Positions 9,360-19,442 are shown, counted from the stretch's first letter. The stretch: DNA of 64,000 bases from Thioalkalivibrio sp. ALJ7 (GCF_000376865.1 NZ_AQXQ01000012.1:806001-870000); one strand, 5' to 3'. Notes: generated by a model not told the origin, from the letters alone. Translations and numbers: made by a program.

Positions 9360-9962
9360 TTAGACGCCGGGAAGCCGCGTCAAAAGCAAGGCGCGGGCCT
9401 GCCCGCCCTGGCGCTCTCGCTCGATATGCCACCCGCTTGAAACAAGAAAGTCGAGGGCGGCCTCGGCCTCAATCTCTACGTAGATCTGACTGTCGGCATG
9501 GATCCAGCCCTGCATCACCAAGGCCTCCAGCACTGGCACCACCCGATCCTGGTGGAACGGGGGGTCCACCAGAACCAAGTCATAGGGCTGCCCATCCGGC
9601 GGAGCGGCCGCCAGCAGGCGCAAGGCGTCATCGCGGCGCACCGTGACCTGTTCGGCCCTCAGCGTCTCGCAGTTGGCCTGCAACTGCGCGGCCGCACGCG
9701 CATCACGTTCCACCAACAACACCGATGCCGCCCCACGCGACGCCGCCTCCAGGCCCAGGGCCCCCGTGCCAGCGAACAGATCCAGCACGCGGGCACCAGG
9801 GAGACTGGGTTGCAGCCAGTTGAACAGGGTCTCGCGCAGGGCATCCGCGGTGGGACGCAGCCCACCCACCCCGAGCACCGGCAACCAGCGCCGCCGCCAG
9901 GCACCGCCGATGATGCGGATGCGCGCGGCGCGCCCGGCGGGGGCGCGCCTACTCCTGGCCAC
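9360..9962 (-). CDS. rsmD: 16S rRNA (guanine966-N2)-methyltransferase
   Basis: 200 residues from a GTG at 9962. IRIIGGAWRRRWLPV near the start, LRPTADALRETLFNWL, the SAM motif VLDLFAGTGALGLEAASRGA and the catalytic DPPF motif in YDLVLVDPPFHQD are all present. It methylates G966 in 16S rRNA. It overlaps the end of the preceding M16 gene by 14 bases, and the rsmD-M16-M16-ftsY arrangement is a common gammaproteobacterial neighbourhood. A small hairpin with T-run (GGGCT/AGCCC followed by a T stretch on the minus strand, about 9318-9345) may terminate it. Confidence 0.93.
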   Translation of the reverse strand: MARSRRAPAGRAARIRIIGGAWRRRWLPVLGVGGLRPTADALRETLFNWLQPSLPGARVLDLFAGTGALGLEAASRGAASVLLVERDARAAAQLQANCETLRAEQVTVRRDDALRLLAAAPPDGQPYDLVLVDPPFHQDRVVPVLEALVMQGWIHADSQIYVEIEAEAALDFLVSSGWHIERERQGGQARALLLTRLPGV

Positions 9963-11265
9963 CCACGATCACCGTGACCATCGCATCCGGATTGATGCGC
10001 TCGCGCAGGCGCTCATTCAGGTCATCCAGCTCAACCGCCTCCATGCGCTCGATGTAGCGCTCCAGGTAGTCCAGCGGCAGATCGTAGAAAGCCATCATCC
10101 CGAGCAGACTGACGATGTCGCTGTTCGAAGCCAACGACAGCGGGAAGCTGTTGACCGTGTTCTCACGCGACGCCTCCAGCTCGTCCGCATCGATTCCCTC
10201 TGCGTGCCAGCGCCGCAGTTCGTCGCGCAGGGCGTTCACCGCATCGTCCGCCTGATCCACTCCGGTTTGCATACCAATCCGGAACGGCCCTTCCACGGCC
10301 ATCGGCTGAAAGCGGCTGCTGACCGAATAGGCCAATCCGCGCTGGCTGCGGATCTCCTGGAACAGCCGCGAGGTGAATCCACCGCCACCAAAGGCGTGAT
10401 TGGCCAGGGTCAGCGCATAGTGGTCATCGTCCCCGCGGCGCAGGGCGGGCGCGCCCATATGGATGTGGGCCTGTTCCGACGGGAAGTCAATGCGCTCCTC
10501 CACCGGTTCGTCCCGTTGCGGTACGTCTGGCAGCGGATCGACTGCGGGACCCCGGGGCAGCGCCGACGAGATGCGGGCCGCGATACTCTCGGCCTGCTCG
10601 CGATCAAGGCCGCCGGTAATCGCCAGTGCGCCGTTGCCGGTCGTGTAGTGGCGCTCAAAAAACGTGCGCGCATCCCCGGGACTCAATGCCTCAAGGCTGT
10701 CCCGGTCACCCCGCGGCCAGTTGGCATAGGGGTGGCCTTCGTACATCAATTCGTAGAAGCGACGGGTGGCCACGCTGCCCGGGTCCTGGCGCTCGCGCTG
10801 GAGACCTTGCAGGGCCTGGCGCCGCGCGCGGTCAAAGTCGCTATCCGGGAAAGCCGGCGCGGCCAGGACGTCCGTCAGGGTATCCAGCGCCGCATCCATC
10901 CAGTCCGGCTCGGTCAGGCTGCGAAGGTTGATGATGGCCATATCGCGCAGCGACTGGGTGCCGAATTCGGCACCGACGGACTCGAAGCGCTCGGCCAGTT
11001 CGTCGGCATCCATATCCGCGGTACCGTGGCGCAATGCACTGCTGGTCAGCAATGCCAGGCCGCCCTGGCTCCCATCGCGCGAGGCTCCGCCGTCGAAGGT
11101 CAGGCGCAGGTCGACCATCGGCAGGTCCGGCGCCTCCACAAACAACACCCGCAACCCCTCGGTGGTCTCCCACTCTTCGATCTCGACGGCCTGGGCCGGT
11201 AGCGCCAGCGCCAGCAGAAAACCCAGGACACTCAGAACACCCGCTCGCATCATCTTGGCTCCCAT
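9949..11265 (-). CDS. M16 family peptidase-like subunit lacking the zinc site
   Basis: About 438 residues with a signal peptide (VLSVLGFLLALALPAQA). The M16 fold is recognisable (VDLRLTFDGGASRDG, then GLAYSVSSRFQP), but the place where active members carry HXXEH reads LLTSSALRHGT, so the catalytic zinc ligands are gone. It most likely pairs with the active M16 protein encoded immediately upstream, as in two-subunit M16B peptidases of the periplasm. Three ATGs (11265, 11253, 11250) are possible starts; 11265 is chosen for its GGGAGG. A GTG at 11271 would give a 4-base overlap with the partner. Confidence 0.87.
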   Translation of the reverse strand: MGAKMMRAGVLSVLGFLLALALPAQAVEIEEWETTEGLRVLFVEAPDLPMVDLRLTFDGGASRDGSQGGLALLTSSALRHGTADMDADELAERFESVGAEFGTQSLRDMAIINLRSLTEPDWMDAALDTLTDVLAAPAFPDSDFDRARRQALQGLQRERQDPGSVATRRFYELMYEGHPYANWPRGDRDSLEALSPGDARTFFERHYTTGNGALAITGGLDREQAESIAARISSALPRGPAVDPLPDVPQRDEPVEERIDFPSEQAHIHMGAPALRRGDDDHYALTLANHAFGGGGFTSRLFQEIRSQRGLAYSVSSRFQPMAVEGPFRIGMQTGVDQADDAVNALRDELRRWHAEGIDADELEASRENTVNSFPLSLASNSDIVSLLGMMAFYDLPLDYLERYIERMEAVELDDLNERLRERINPDAMVTVIVGGQE

Positions 11266-11267
11266 GA

Positions 11268-12674
11268 TCACAGACCTCCCGTGTCATCACCGTAGGCCTG
11301 CCCCGAATCGGGACGGGCCTCGCCATCCAGGGGCTGGGGGTCGAGAATGCCGACCGTGCGTTGATTGGGCACGAGGTATTCCCGTACCACGCGCTGCACA
11401 TCCTCGGCGGTAACCGCACGCACGCGTTCCACGAAACGATCACCTTCCTGCCAACCCACCCCGATGGTTTCCAGCATGCCCAGCTGGAAGGCCTGCGAAC
11501 GCACCGAATCGCGCTGGTAGATCTCTGAGGCAATCACCTGGGCCTGTACGCGCTCCAACTCACTGTCGCTGACTGGCTCGTCCTTCAGGCGCTCCACCTG
11601 CTCCAATAAGGCGGCCTCCAGGGACTCGATATCGGTATCGGCGCTGGGCACGGCCGCGATCATGAACAGGTCATCCAGGCGGCTGAACGGGCTGTAACGG
11701 GCCGACGTCGCGCCGGCCAGTTCCTCGCCACGCACGATCTCGCGGGCAAATCGCGAGGCCTCGCCGGAATCCAGAACCCCTGCCGCCACCATCAGGGCGT
11801 AGGCATCCATCGGGTCGTCCAGTGTGTTCAGGACTGGGGCCTTCCAGCCCATCATCAGGAAGGGCAGCTCGGCCGGCGCCTCCAGGGTGATGCGCCGCTC
11901 GCCTCGTTGCGGGGTCTCCGTACGCGGCTTCGTCTCGGGCAAATCTCCGGCCGGAATGTCCCCGAAATGCTCGCGCGCGGCCGCAATCACTTCCTCGGCA
12001 TCGACATCGCCGACGACCACCACGACGGCATTGTTCGGGTGGTAGTAGCGGTCATACCACGCCTGTGTGTCCGCCAGGGTGTAGGCCTCGATATCGCTCA
12101 TCCAGCCGATCACGGGAATGCCGTAGGGATGGTTGAAGAACGCGGTAGCCATCACTTGTTCACGCAAGAGCGAATTGGGCTGGTCCTCCACGCGCAGGCG
12201 GCGCTCCTCCTGCACCACGCGCAACTCCGGCTGGAACTCATCGTCCTGCAGCTTGAGGTACTGCATGCGCTCGGCCTCCATGGCCATTACCGTCTCCCAG
12301 TGATCACGGCCGATGATCTGGAAGTAGCCGGTGTAGTCGCGACCGGTAAAGGCGTTCTCGCGCCCACCCAGGCGCGAGACGATGCGCGAGAATTCGCCAG
12401 GCTCGTAGGCCTCGGTCCCACGGAACATCATGTGTTCCAGCATGTGCGAGATCCCCGTCACACCACTGTGCTCGTCGGCCGAGCCGACCCGGTACCAGAC
12501 CATATTGGCCACGACCGGGGCCCGCCGATCCTCCAACACCAATACCGTCAGGCCGTTGTCCAACGTGGCCTCAACCACGTCGGATTCCATCTCGAGCGAG
12601 TCGGCCGGGGCTACGACGGGCCAGGCGAAAGCCAGTGCGGTTGCAAGCACTGCTACTAGATCTTTACCGCGCAT
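11268..12674 (-). CDS. M16 family zinc metallopeptidase (catalytic subunit)
   Basis: 468 residues with an N-terminal signal peptide (LVAVLATALAFAWPVVAPADS). The inverted zinc motif HMLEH is intact in GISHMLEHMMFRG, and the distal glutamate region (VVQEERRLRVED) follows at the expected distance. NPYG-like HPYGIPVIGWMSDIE is also typical. It is the active partner of the M16-like protein encoded directly after it, and both probably act on peptides in the periplasm. The gene is divergent from ftsY with only 55 bases between the starts, so the promoters must be back to back. Confidence 0.92.
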   Translation of the reverse strand: MRGKDLVAVLATALAFAWPVVAPADSLEMESDVVEATLDNGLTVLVLEDRRAPVVANMVWYRVGSADEHSGVTGISHMLEHMMFRGTEAYEPGEFSRIVSRLGGRENAFTGRDYTGYFQIIGRDHWETVMAMEAERMQYLKLQDDEFQPELRVVQEERRLRVEDQPNSLLREQVMATAFFNHPYGIPVIGWMSDIEAYTLADTQAWYDRYYHPNNAVVVVVGDVDAEEVIAAAREHFGDIPAGDLPETKPRTETPQRGERRITLEAPAELPFLMMGWKAPVLNTLDDPMDAYALMVAAGVLDSGEASRFAREIVRGEELAGATSARYSPFSRLDDLFMIAAVPSADTDIESLEAALLEQVERLKDEPVSDSELERVQAQVIASEIYQRDSVRSQAFQLGMLETIGVGWQEGDRFVERVRAVTAEDVQRVVREYLVPNQRTVGILDPQPLDGEARPDSGQAYGDDTGGL

Positions 12675-12729
12675 GATTCGTGAATCCTCGTGCTAGCATT
12701 GGCGAACTCTCTACTTGACCACATTGAGC

Positions 12730-13737
12730 ATGTTCGGTTTCCGCAAGAACAAGTCCGACGACCCTGTTGCACCCGCCCCGGAAACGCCCGGGACCGAGCC
12801 GGAAAAGCCCGCCCGTGGAGGGTGGTTCCAGCGGCTGCGTCAAGGTCTGGCCAAAACCGGGCAGGCCCTGGGCGGCGACCTGGGGTCGCTGTTCCGGCGC
12901 AAAATCGACGACGAGCTTTTCGAGGAACTGGAAGAACGCCTGCTTCTTGCCGACGTTGGCCTGGATGCCACCCAGCAGATCATGGATCGTATCACCCGCG
13001 AGGTGAAGCGCGGGCAACTGGATGATGCCGAGGCCCTGATGGACGCCCTGGAGGCGGCCATGATCGAGATCCTCGAACCCGTCTCGCAGCCCTTGGAGAT
13101 TCTTGCGGCCGAGCGCCCGTTTTCGATCCTTGTGGTGGGCATCAACGGGGCCGGAAAGACCACCACCATCGGCAAGCTGGCACACCACCTCCAGGCGGAA
13201 GGACGTTCGGTGCTGCTGGCCGCGGGCGATACCTTCCGCGCCGCGGCCGTGGAACAGCTGCAGACCTGGGGCGAGCGCAACAACGTCGCGGTCATCGCCC
13301 AAGGCACCGGGGCCGACTCCGCCTCGGTGGTCTACGACGGCCTGCAGGCAGCCCAGGCCCGCGGCATCGACGTGATGGTCGCCGACACCGCCGGGCGCCT
13401 GCATACCCAGACCAACCTGATGGATGAGGTGCGCAAGGTAAAACGCGTGATGGGCCGCCTCGACGAACACGCCCCGGACGAAGTGCTACTGGTGGTCGAC
13501 GGCGGTACCGGCCAGAACGCCCTGAACCAGGCGCGCCAGTTCCACGAGGCCCTCGGCCTGACCGGAATCGTGGTCACCAAGCTCGACGGTACCGCCAAGG
13601 GCGGCGTGCTGTTCGCCCTTGCGCAGCAGCTGGGTGTGCCTGTGCGCTTTATCGGAGTCGGGGAGAAGGCGGAAGACCTGCAGGCCTTCGATGCCCGCGC
13701 CTTCGTGCGCGCCCTGCTCGGCCGCGACGGCGATTAG
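12730..13737 (+). CDS. ftsY: signal recognition particle receptor FtsY
   Basis: 335 residues. A short acidic and proline-rich A domain leads into the N domain (LRQGLAKTGQALGGDLGSLF). The G domain shows GINGAGKTTTIGKLAHHLQ (G1), DTFRAAAVEQL, DTAGRLHTQ (G3) and TKLDGTAKGG (G4). It receives ribosome-SRP complexes at the membrane for co-translational insertion. The ATG at 12730 is preferred over an upstream TTG at 12715. The ftsY-ftsE-ftsX order is the classical cell-division cluster; ftsE follows 12 bases later. Confidence 0.96.
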   Translation: MFGFRKNKSDDPVAPAPETPGTEPEKPARGGWFQRLRQGLAKTGQALGGDLGSLFRRKIDDELFEELEERLLLADVGLDATQQIMDRITREVKRGQLDDAEALMDALEAAMIEILEPVSQPLEILAAERPFSILVVGINGAGKTTTIGKLAHHLQAEGRSVLLAAGDTFRAAAVEQLQTWGERNNVAVIAQGTGADSASVVYDGLQAAQARGIDVMVADTAGRLHTQTNLMDEVRKVKRVMGRLDEHAPDEVLLVVDGGTGQNALNQARQFHEALGLTGIVVTKLDGTAKGGVLFALAQQLGVPVRFIGVGEKAEDLQAFDARAFVRALLGRDGD

Positions 13738-13749
13738 CGAGCGCTCTGG

Positions 13750-14427
13750 ATGATTCGCCTACAACGCGTCACCAAACGATTCGGCAGCGCGTCAGAGGCG
13801 CTTAGCAACGTCAGTCTTCGGGTGGACGCGGGCGCGATGGCGTTCATCACCGGCCCATCGGGTGCCGGCAAGAGCACGCTGCTGCGGCTGATCGCCGGGC
13901 TGGAACGCCCGACCCGTGGGCGTATCCAGGTCAACGGCCACGACCTGGATCGGCTCTCCAATCGGGCAATCCCCGGTTTTCGCCGCAGTATTGGACTGGT
14001 CTTCCAGGATCACCGCCTGCTGTTCGATCGCCCGGTGTTCGATAACGTTGCCCTGCCGCTCGAAATCCTCGCCTACCGCCGCCCGGAGATGCGCAAACGC
14101 GTGCGTGCCGCGCTGGACAAGGTCGGCCTGCTGCACAAGGAGGCGGTCAACCCGCGCACCCTGTCCGCAGGCGAACAGCAACGCGTCGGGATTGCGCGGG
14201 CCATTGTCCATCGCCCGGTCCTGCTGCTGGCAGACGAGCCCACCGGCAACCTCGACCCGGCGCTCTCGCGCGAGATCCTCCAGCTGTTCGATGACTTCAA
14301 CGGGGTCGGCATGACCGCGCTGATCGCCAGCCACGACCTCGGGCTGGTCGAGGGTATGGGCAAACCGATCCTGCACCTGGAGGACGGGCGCATCGAGGCC
14401 CGCGCCGCCGCGGGGCACCCGGCATGA
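13750..14427 (+). CDS. ftsE: cell division ATP-binding protein FtsE
   Basis: 225 residues of a single ABC ATPase domain: Walker A GPSGAGKST (about residues 37-45), Q-loop in GLVFQDHRLLF, signature LSAGEQQ, Walker B LLLADEPTGNLD and the switch histidine in IASHDLG. With FtsX it controls periplasmic peptidoglycan hydrolases (through EnvC or its equivalents) at the septum. The stop overlaps the ftsX start by 4 bases, so the two are translated together. Confidence 0.96.
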   Translation: MIRLQRVTKRFGSASEALSNVSLRVDAGAMAFITGPSGAGKSTLLRLIAGLERPTRGRIQVNGHDLDRLSNRAIPGFRRSIGLVFQDHRLLFDRPVFDNVALPLEILAYRRPEMRKRVRAALDKVGLLHKEAVNPRTLSAGEQQRVGIARAIVHRPVLLLADEPTGNLDPALSREILQLFDDFNGVGMTALIASHDLGLVEGMGKPILHLEDGRIEARAAAGHPA

Positions 14428-15353
14428 GACCCGGTCGGCGCGTACTCGACGCTGTGCCCGCATGGGTGGAGGCCCACCGGGATGCCGCCCGACGCAGCTT
14501 CCAACGGCGGCTCCAGGCCCCCGTGCTGAGTCTGATCAGCATCGCTGTGTTGGGCTTCATCCTGACGCTCCCAGCCTTCCTCTGGGTGTTGCTGGATAAC
14601 GCCCGCGCCCTGTCCGCACACATCGACCATGACCCGCGCATCGCCCTGTATCTGGACGATGTCGCACCGGAAACGGCCGCTGAACTGGAACGCCACCTGG
14701 AGACCGACGCGCGGGTCGAACGTTGGACCTGGATCGACGCCGACGAAGCCCTGGAACGCTATCGCGAGGGCCTGTCCGACCCCGGCCTGCTGGACTGGCT
14801 GGATACGAACCCTTTGCCCGATGTGATCGATGTCGTGCCGGCCTCTGCCGACCCGGCAACGGTGACGGCATTGCGCGAGGAACTCGAAGCACTCGCGCCC
14901 AACGCAACCGTGATCAGCGACGACGAGTGGGTGCGCCAGCTGAACAGCCTGCACCAGGTGGGCCTGCGTATCCTGACCGTGGTGGGCGCCCTGCTTGGGC
15001 TGGGGGCCGTGCTGATCCTGGCCCTCGCGACCGCGTCGGAGTTGCGCGAACGCCGGGAGGAGATTGCCATCTCGCGCATCAGCGGGGCGACCCACCGATT
15101 CCTCCGTCGTCCATCGCTGTACGGCGGCCTGCTCACCGGCTTCGGGGGCGGCGTCTTTGCGGGCATCCTGCTGCTGGTCGGCATTGCCCTAAGTCGTGCG
15201 CCCCTGGAACAGGCTGCGGCGGCGTTCGCACTCGAGTTCGAACTTGGCTTGCCCGGAGCAAGCCATTTGTTGTCGCTCATGCTGGCCGGCCTTTTCCTCG
15301 GCTGGCTGGGTGCCCGTCTGGGAAGCGGCCACGCCCTGCGCGACGCACCGTAG
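14424..15353 (+). CDS. ftsX: cell division protein FtsX
   Basis: 309 residues with the FtsX plan: one N-terminal membrane segment (LISIAVLGFILTLPAFLWVLL), a large extracytoplasmic loop (about residues 60-170, with LYLDDVAPETAAELE and WIDADEAL), then three C-terminal membrane segments. RISGATHRFLRRPSLYGGLL, just after the second segment, is the family's conserved cytoplasmic stretch. It is the membrane partner of FtsE, whose gene it overlaps by 4 bases. Confidence 0.95.
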   Translation: MRPGRRVLDAVPAWVEAHRDAARRSFQRRLQAPVLSLISIAVLGFILTLPAFLWVLLDNARALSAHIDHDPRIALYLDDVAPETAAELERHLETDARVERWTWIDADEALERYREGLSDPGLLDWLDTNPLPDVIDVVPASADPATVTALREELEALAPNATVISDDEWVRQLNSLHQVGLRILTVVGALLGLGAVLILALATASELRERREEIAISRISGATHRFLRRPSLYGGLLTGFGGGVFAGILLLVGIALSRAPLEQAAAAFALEFELGLPGASHLLSLMLAGLFLGWLGARLGSGHALRDAP

Positions 15354-15395
15354 GGACAATTCGACCCGGCCCAACGGCCGGAACTTTTACAGGGT

Positions 15396-15422
15396 TTAGC
15401 ACTCCTACGCACAGACTGCTAA
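15396..15422 (+). promoter_or_regulatory. CIRCE element (HrcA operator) upstream of rpoH
   Basis: The sequence reads TTAGCACTC, nine bases, then GACTGCTAA. The CIRCE consensus is TTAGCACTC-N9-GAGTGCTAA, so the left arm matches 9 of 9 and the right arm 8 of 9 with exactly the canonical spacer. It ends 33 bases before the rpoH ATG at 15456. CIRCE is the binding site of the heat-shock repressor HrcA, usually in front of groES-groEL or hrcA-grpE-dnaK. The match is directly visible; HrcA control of rpoH is inference. Confidence 0.85.
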
Positions 15423-15455
15423 TCTAGAGCCATGAATCGGGAGGAAACACCACGC

Positions 15456-16322
<867 letters not shown>

Positions 16323-16370
16323 CGTCTCCGCGCAGCGCTAAAGCAGAGGGCATTAGAGCCCGAACGAAAA

Positions 16371-16399
16371 AGGCCCCGGCAAATGCCGGGGCCTTTTTG
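16371..16399. terminator. bidirectional terminator between rpoH and the cco operon end
   Basis: A perfect 10-bp stem (AGGCCCCGGC, loop AAAT, GCCGGGGCCT) is followed by TTTTTG on the plus strand and by TTTTTCG on the minus strand. It can end both rpoH and the minus-strand cco transcript. Confidence 0.9.
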
Positions 16400-16448
16400 T
16401 TGCCGGACATCGGGCCTACTCACCCGACCCGGCCGGAATCCTCCTGGC

Positions 16449-16550
16449 TCAGCCGAACAGGATCACCGAAAAGAAGCTGATCCAGGACCAGATGATCAGG
16501 CCCGCCGTGAACGTCAACGGGAAGTTTGAAAAGGTAAACCACTCGCGCAT
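16449..16550 (-). CDS. 33-residue single-pass membrane peptide at the end of the cco operon
   Basis: Reads MREWFTFSNF, then PLTFTAGLIIWSWISFFSVI, then LFG and a TGA stop. One hydrophobic helix spans about residues 11-32, preceded by a short N-terminus with a charged MREW. A Shine-Dalgarno GAGGG sits 7 bases before the ATG, and the gene lies 79 bases after ccoS, inside the transcription unit that ends at the terminator at 16371-16399. I do not recognise a named family. Position and size suggest a small accessory subunit or assembly peptide of the cbb3 oxidase; that is inference. It is shorter than usual gene-calling cut-offs. Confidence 0.62.
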   Translation of the reverse strand: MREWFTFSNFPLTFTAGLIIWSWISFFSVILFG

Positions 16551-16629
16551 CTCGCAGCCCTCGGAATGTTCCTAACAGAATTAGGCAAAGGGTAAGCCGC
16601 GCTGCGGCGCGACGCAAGTTCGACCGAGG

Positions 16630-16851
16630 TCAGCGCTTGGTCTTTTCGTGGCCTCCATCCTCTTCCGGACGCTCCGGCGAATCCGACTGGGAGCCGGTCG
16701 GAATACGGGGATCGTCGTCGTCCATCAGGATGCGGTGGGCAGGCCCCTGGAGATCGTCGTACTGACCCGAGCGGATCGCCCAGAACAGAACAAGCCCAAC
16801 CACCAGGGCAAACAGCATGGCGAGCGGGATCAGCAGGTACAGGATCGTCAT
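16630..16851 (-). CDS. ccoS: cbb3 oxidase maturation protein CcoS
   Basis: 73 residues: one membrane segment (ILYLLIPLAMLFALVVGLVLFW) followed by AIRSGQYDDLQGPAHRILMDDDDP, the CcoS signature. The tail after about residue 50 is hydrophilic and variable. CcoS is needed to insert haem b and CuB into the catalytic subunit of cbb3 oxidase. It follows ccoI by 30 bases, as in other ccoGHIS clusters. Confidence 0.93.
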   Translation of the reverse strand: MTILYLLIPLAMLFALVVGLVLFWAIRSGQYDDLQGPAHRILMDDDDPRIPTGSQSDSPERPEEDGGHEKTKR

Positions 16852-16881
16852 CCGATCAGTGTAACCCCCTGCGTGGTGGCC

Positions 16882-19425
16882 TTAAACCGGGGGCGCGCCA
16901 CGTTCTGATGCCGGGACCGGAGCGCTACTGGAAACGGTAGCTGAATCCTCACGGGGCGGTCGAAGGCGCAACGCATTGCCCACCACCAACAACGAACTGA
17001 GCGACATGCCCAGTGCCGCAAGCCAGGGAGTCAGCAAGCCGGACGCCGCCACCGGGAGCGCCAGGGCGTTATAGCCGATTGCCCAGGCGATATTCTGATG
17101 GATGACGCGCTGTGTGTGGCGCGCCTGATCCAGGGCCTGGGGTAACTGCTCCAGCCGGTCCGACAGCAGGACGAGGTCGGCCTGGTTCTGGGCCAGTTGC
17201 GTGCCGCCACCCATAGCCAGCGACACGTCGGCGCCTGCCAGCACCGGGGCATCGTTGATACCTTCACCGGCCATGAGTACCACCCGGCCCTCGGCCTGAC
17301 GAGCGCGCACGTAGGCCAGCTTATCCTCGGGCGCCAATCCACCCACAGCGTCGAGAATCCCCATCTGTGCTGCGAAGGCCTGCGCGGCCTCCGGGCGGTC
17401 GCCGGTCAACAGGACCACCCCTAGCCCGCGGGCCTGCAGGTCCGTGATCAGGGCGCGCGCATCCGGGCGGGGGGTATCCGCCAGCCAGAATAGAGCCACT
17501 GGCTGGTCATCAACCACGAGCCAAACAGGGCTCGCCAAAGGAAAGCCCTCCGGCGGCGAGGGGGGCGCGGCAGGGTCCTGCGGGAGCATCGTGCTGCCCC
17601 CGATGGCGACGCGGTGGCCGTGGATCTGACCCGTCAGGCCCTGACCGGGAAGGTTGTGGACGTTGGTCGCGACGGGGCCGGTCCCGTCTGCGATACCCAC
17701 AATGGCCCGAGCCAGTGGGTGTTCGGAGTGCCCCTCCAGCGCCGCGGCCCAATCCAACCAGGAGCCTGCATCCGGGGGGGGCTGCAGATCGGCACGGGCC
17801 ACCAGGCGGGGTTGCCCCAGGGTCAAGGTCCCGGTTTTGTCCAGGCACACCAGGTCGACTCGGGGCAGGGCCTCCAGGGCGCGTCCTCGAGTGACCAGCA
17901 TGCCCAGGCGCGACAGGGCACCCGTGGTCGCGGTCAGCGCGACCGGGGTGGCCAGAGCCAGCGCACAGGGGCAGGTCGCGACCAGCATGGCGACCATGAC
18001 CCACAAGGCCCGCGACGGGTCGATCCAGGCATACCAGACCACCCCGGCCAAGGCGGTCAACAGCAACACGACGCCCACAAACCAGCCCGTGCCGGCCTCG
18101 GCAACTCGGGCCATGCGGGGCTTCTCGGTCTGGGCGCGGTCGAGCAGACGCTGGATCGCGGCCAAGGTGGTTTCGGCTCCGACGCGCTCGGCTTCGATCA
18201 GTAGCGGACCGTCGACATTGACGGCGCCACCGGTGACACGCTCACCGGGGCGCACCGGGTGCGGTTCAGGTTCGCCCGTTAACAGGGCTTGGTTCACCGT
18301 GGACTCCCCCTCGCACACCACACCATCGGTAGGTATGGTCTCGCCGGGTCGCACGCGGAGGGTGTCGCCTGGAACCAGCTCGCCCACCGGTACGGCTTCG
18401 AAGCGGCCGTCGGCAATCCGACGGCTGGCGATGGCCGGAACCAGGCGATCCAGGCGATCGATGGCGTGAGAGGCGCGCTGGCGCGCGATCAGCTCGAGGT
18501 AGCGACTGGTCAGCAGGAAGAACACGAACATCACCACGGATTCGAAGTAGACGTGTTCGCCGGTGCCGAGGATGACCGCGTACAGGCTGGCCAGATAGGT
18601 CGCGATGATGGCCAGACTGACCGGGACGTCCATCCCCAGTTGGCGATGCCGCAGATCGCGCCAGGCGCTCTGGTAGAACGGGATTGCGGAGTAGAAGACG
18701 ACCGGCGTGGTGAGGGCAGCCGCCACCCAACGCATGAACTGGAGCAGGTCTTCGTGTTCGGTGTCCTCGGCGCCCAGCCACAGAGCCACGGCCAGCATCA
18801 TCACCTGCATCATGCCCAGCGCGGCCACCGCAATCCGCCGCAGGGCCAGACCACGTTCACGCGCGATGGCCTGCTCGCGCGTGCCCGGGTCGTAGGGGTG
18901 GGCGTGATAGCCGATGTCGCGGATCGCCTTCAGGATGTCGGACAGGGCGATGCGCTCCGGGTCCCACATGACCTGGGCCCGGTGGGTGGAGTAGTTGACG
19001 CGAAAGCTCTCCACACCCGGCAACGCCTGCACGTGGCGTTCATTCAGCCAGACACAGGCAGCACACGTGATGCCTTCCAGCATCAGCGCCGCCTCGCGAC
19101 GGTCATTGCCGGCGCCGGCGGACACGACGAACTGCTGCTGCACGCCGGGATGGTCGAACAGCTCGAGTTCGCGCAACTCGTCGGGGATTAGGGGGCTACC
19201 GCTCTCGGCGGGCGGGGCGTCGCGATGATGGTAGTAGGCGCCCAGTCCGCGCTCAATGATGGCGCCGGCGACCGCCTGACACCCTGGGCAACAAGTGGGC
19301 CGCTCGCGGCCCTCGAAGGTGACGGCATAATCGGCCCCGGGCGGAACCTCGAGGCCACAGTGGAAGCAATGTGCGCGATCGGCCGCGGACGATGCCGGGC
19401 CCTGCGACTCGGACGCGTGCGCCAC
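16882..19425 (-). CDS. ccoI: copper-translocating P-type ATPase CcoI/FixI
   Basis: 847 residues. The N-terminus carries a cysteine-rich ferredoxin-like part (CFHCGLEV and CCPGCQAV), then a heavy-metal domain with GITCAACVWLNE. The membrane region contains the CPC copper site (ATCPCALALATP). The phosphorylation motif DKTGTLT, the HP motif in SEHPLARAI and the hinge GEGINDAPVLAGADVS are intact. CcoI delivers copper for the CuB centre of cbb3 oxidase. The double cysteine-rich N-terminus is typical of the CcoI branch as opposed to CopA. It lies 17 bases after the fixH-like gene. Confidence 0.95.
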   Translation of the reverse strand: MAHASESQGPASSAADRAHCFHCGLEVPPGADYAVTFEGRERPTCCPGCQAVAGAIIERGLGAYYHHRDAPPAESGSPLIPDELRELELFDHPGVQQQFVVSAGAGNDRREAALMLEGITCAACVWLNERHVQALPGVESFRVNYSTHRAQVMWDPERIALSDILKAIRDIGYHAHPYDPGTREQAIARERGLALRRIAVAALGMMQVMMLAVALWLGAEDTEHEDLLQFMRWVAAALTTPVVFYSAIPFYQSAWRDLRHRQLGMDVPVSLAIIATYLASLYAVILGTGEHVYFESVVMFVFFLLTSRYLELIARQRASHAIDRLDRLVPAIASRRIADGRFEAVPVGELVPGDTLRVRPGETIPTDGVVCEGESTVNQALLTGEPEPHPVRPGERVTGGAVNVDGPLLIEAERVGAETTLAAIQRLLDRAQTEKPRMARVAEAGTGWFVGVVLLLTALAGVVWYAWIDPSRALWVMVAMLVATCPCALALATPVALTATTGALSRLGMLVTRGRALEALPRVDLVCLDKTGTLTLGQPRLVARADLQPPPDAGSWLDWAAALEGHSEHPLARAIVGIADGTGPVATNVHNLPGQGLTGQIHGHRVAIGGSTMLPQDPAAPPSPPEGFPLASPVWLVVDDQPVALFWLADTPRPDARALITDLQARGLGVVLLTGDRPEAAQAFAAQMGILDAVGGLAPEDKLAYVRARQAEGRVVLMAGEGINDAPVLAGADVSLAMGGGTQLAQNQADLVLLSDRLEQLPQALDQARHTQRVIHQNIAWAIGYNALALPVAASGLLTPWLAALGMSLSSLLVVGNALRLRPPREDSATVSSSAPVPASERGAPPV

Positions 19426-19442
19426 GGCGAAAGGGCGTTCGT

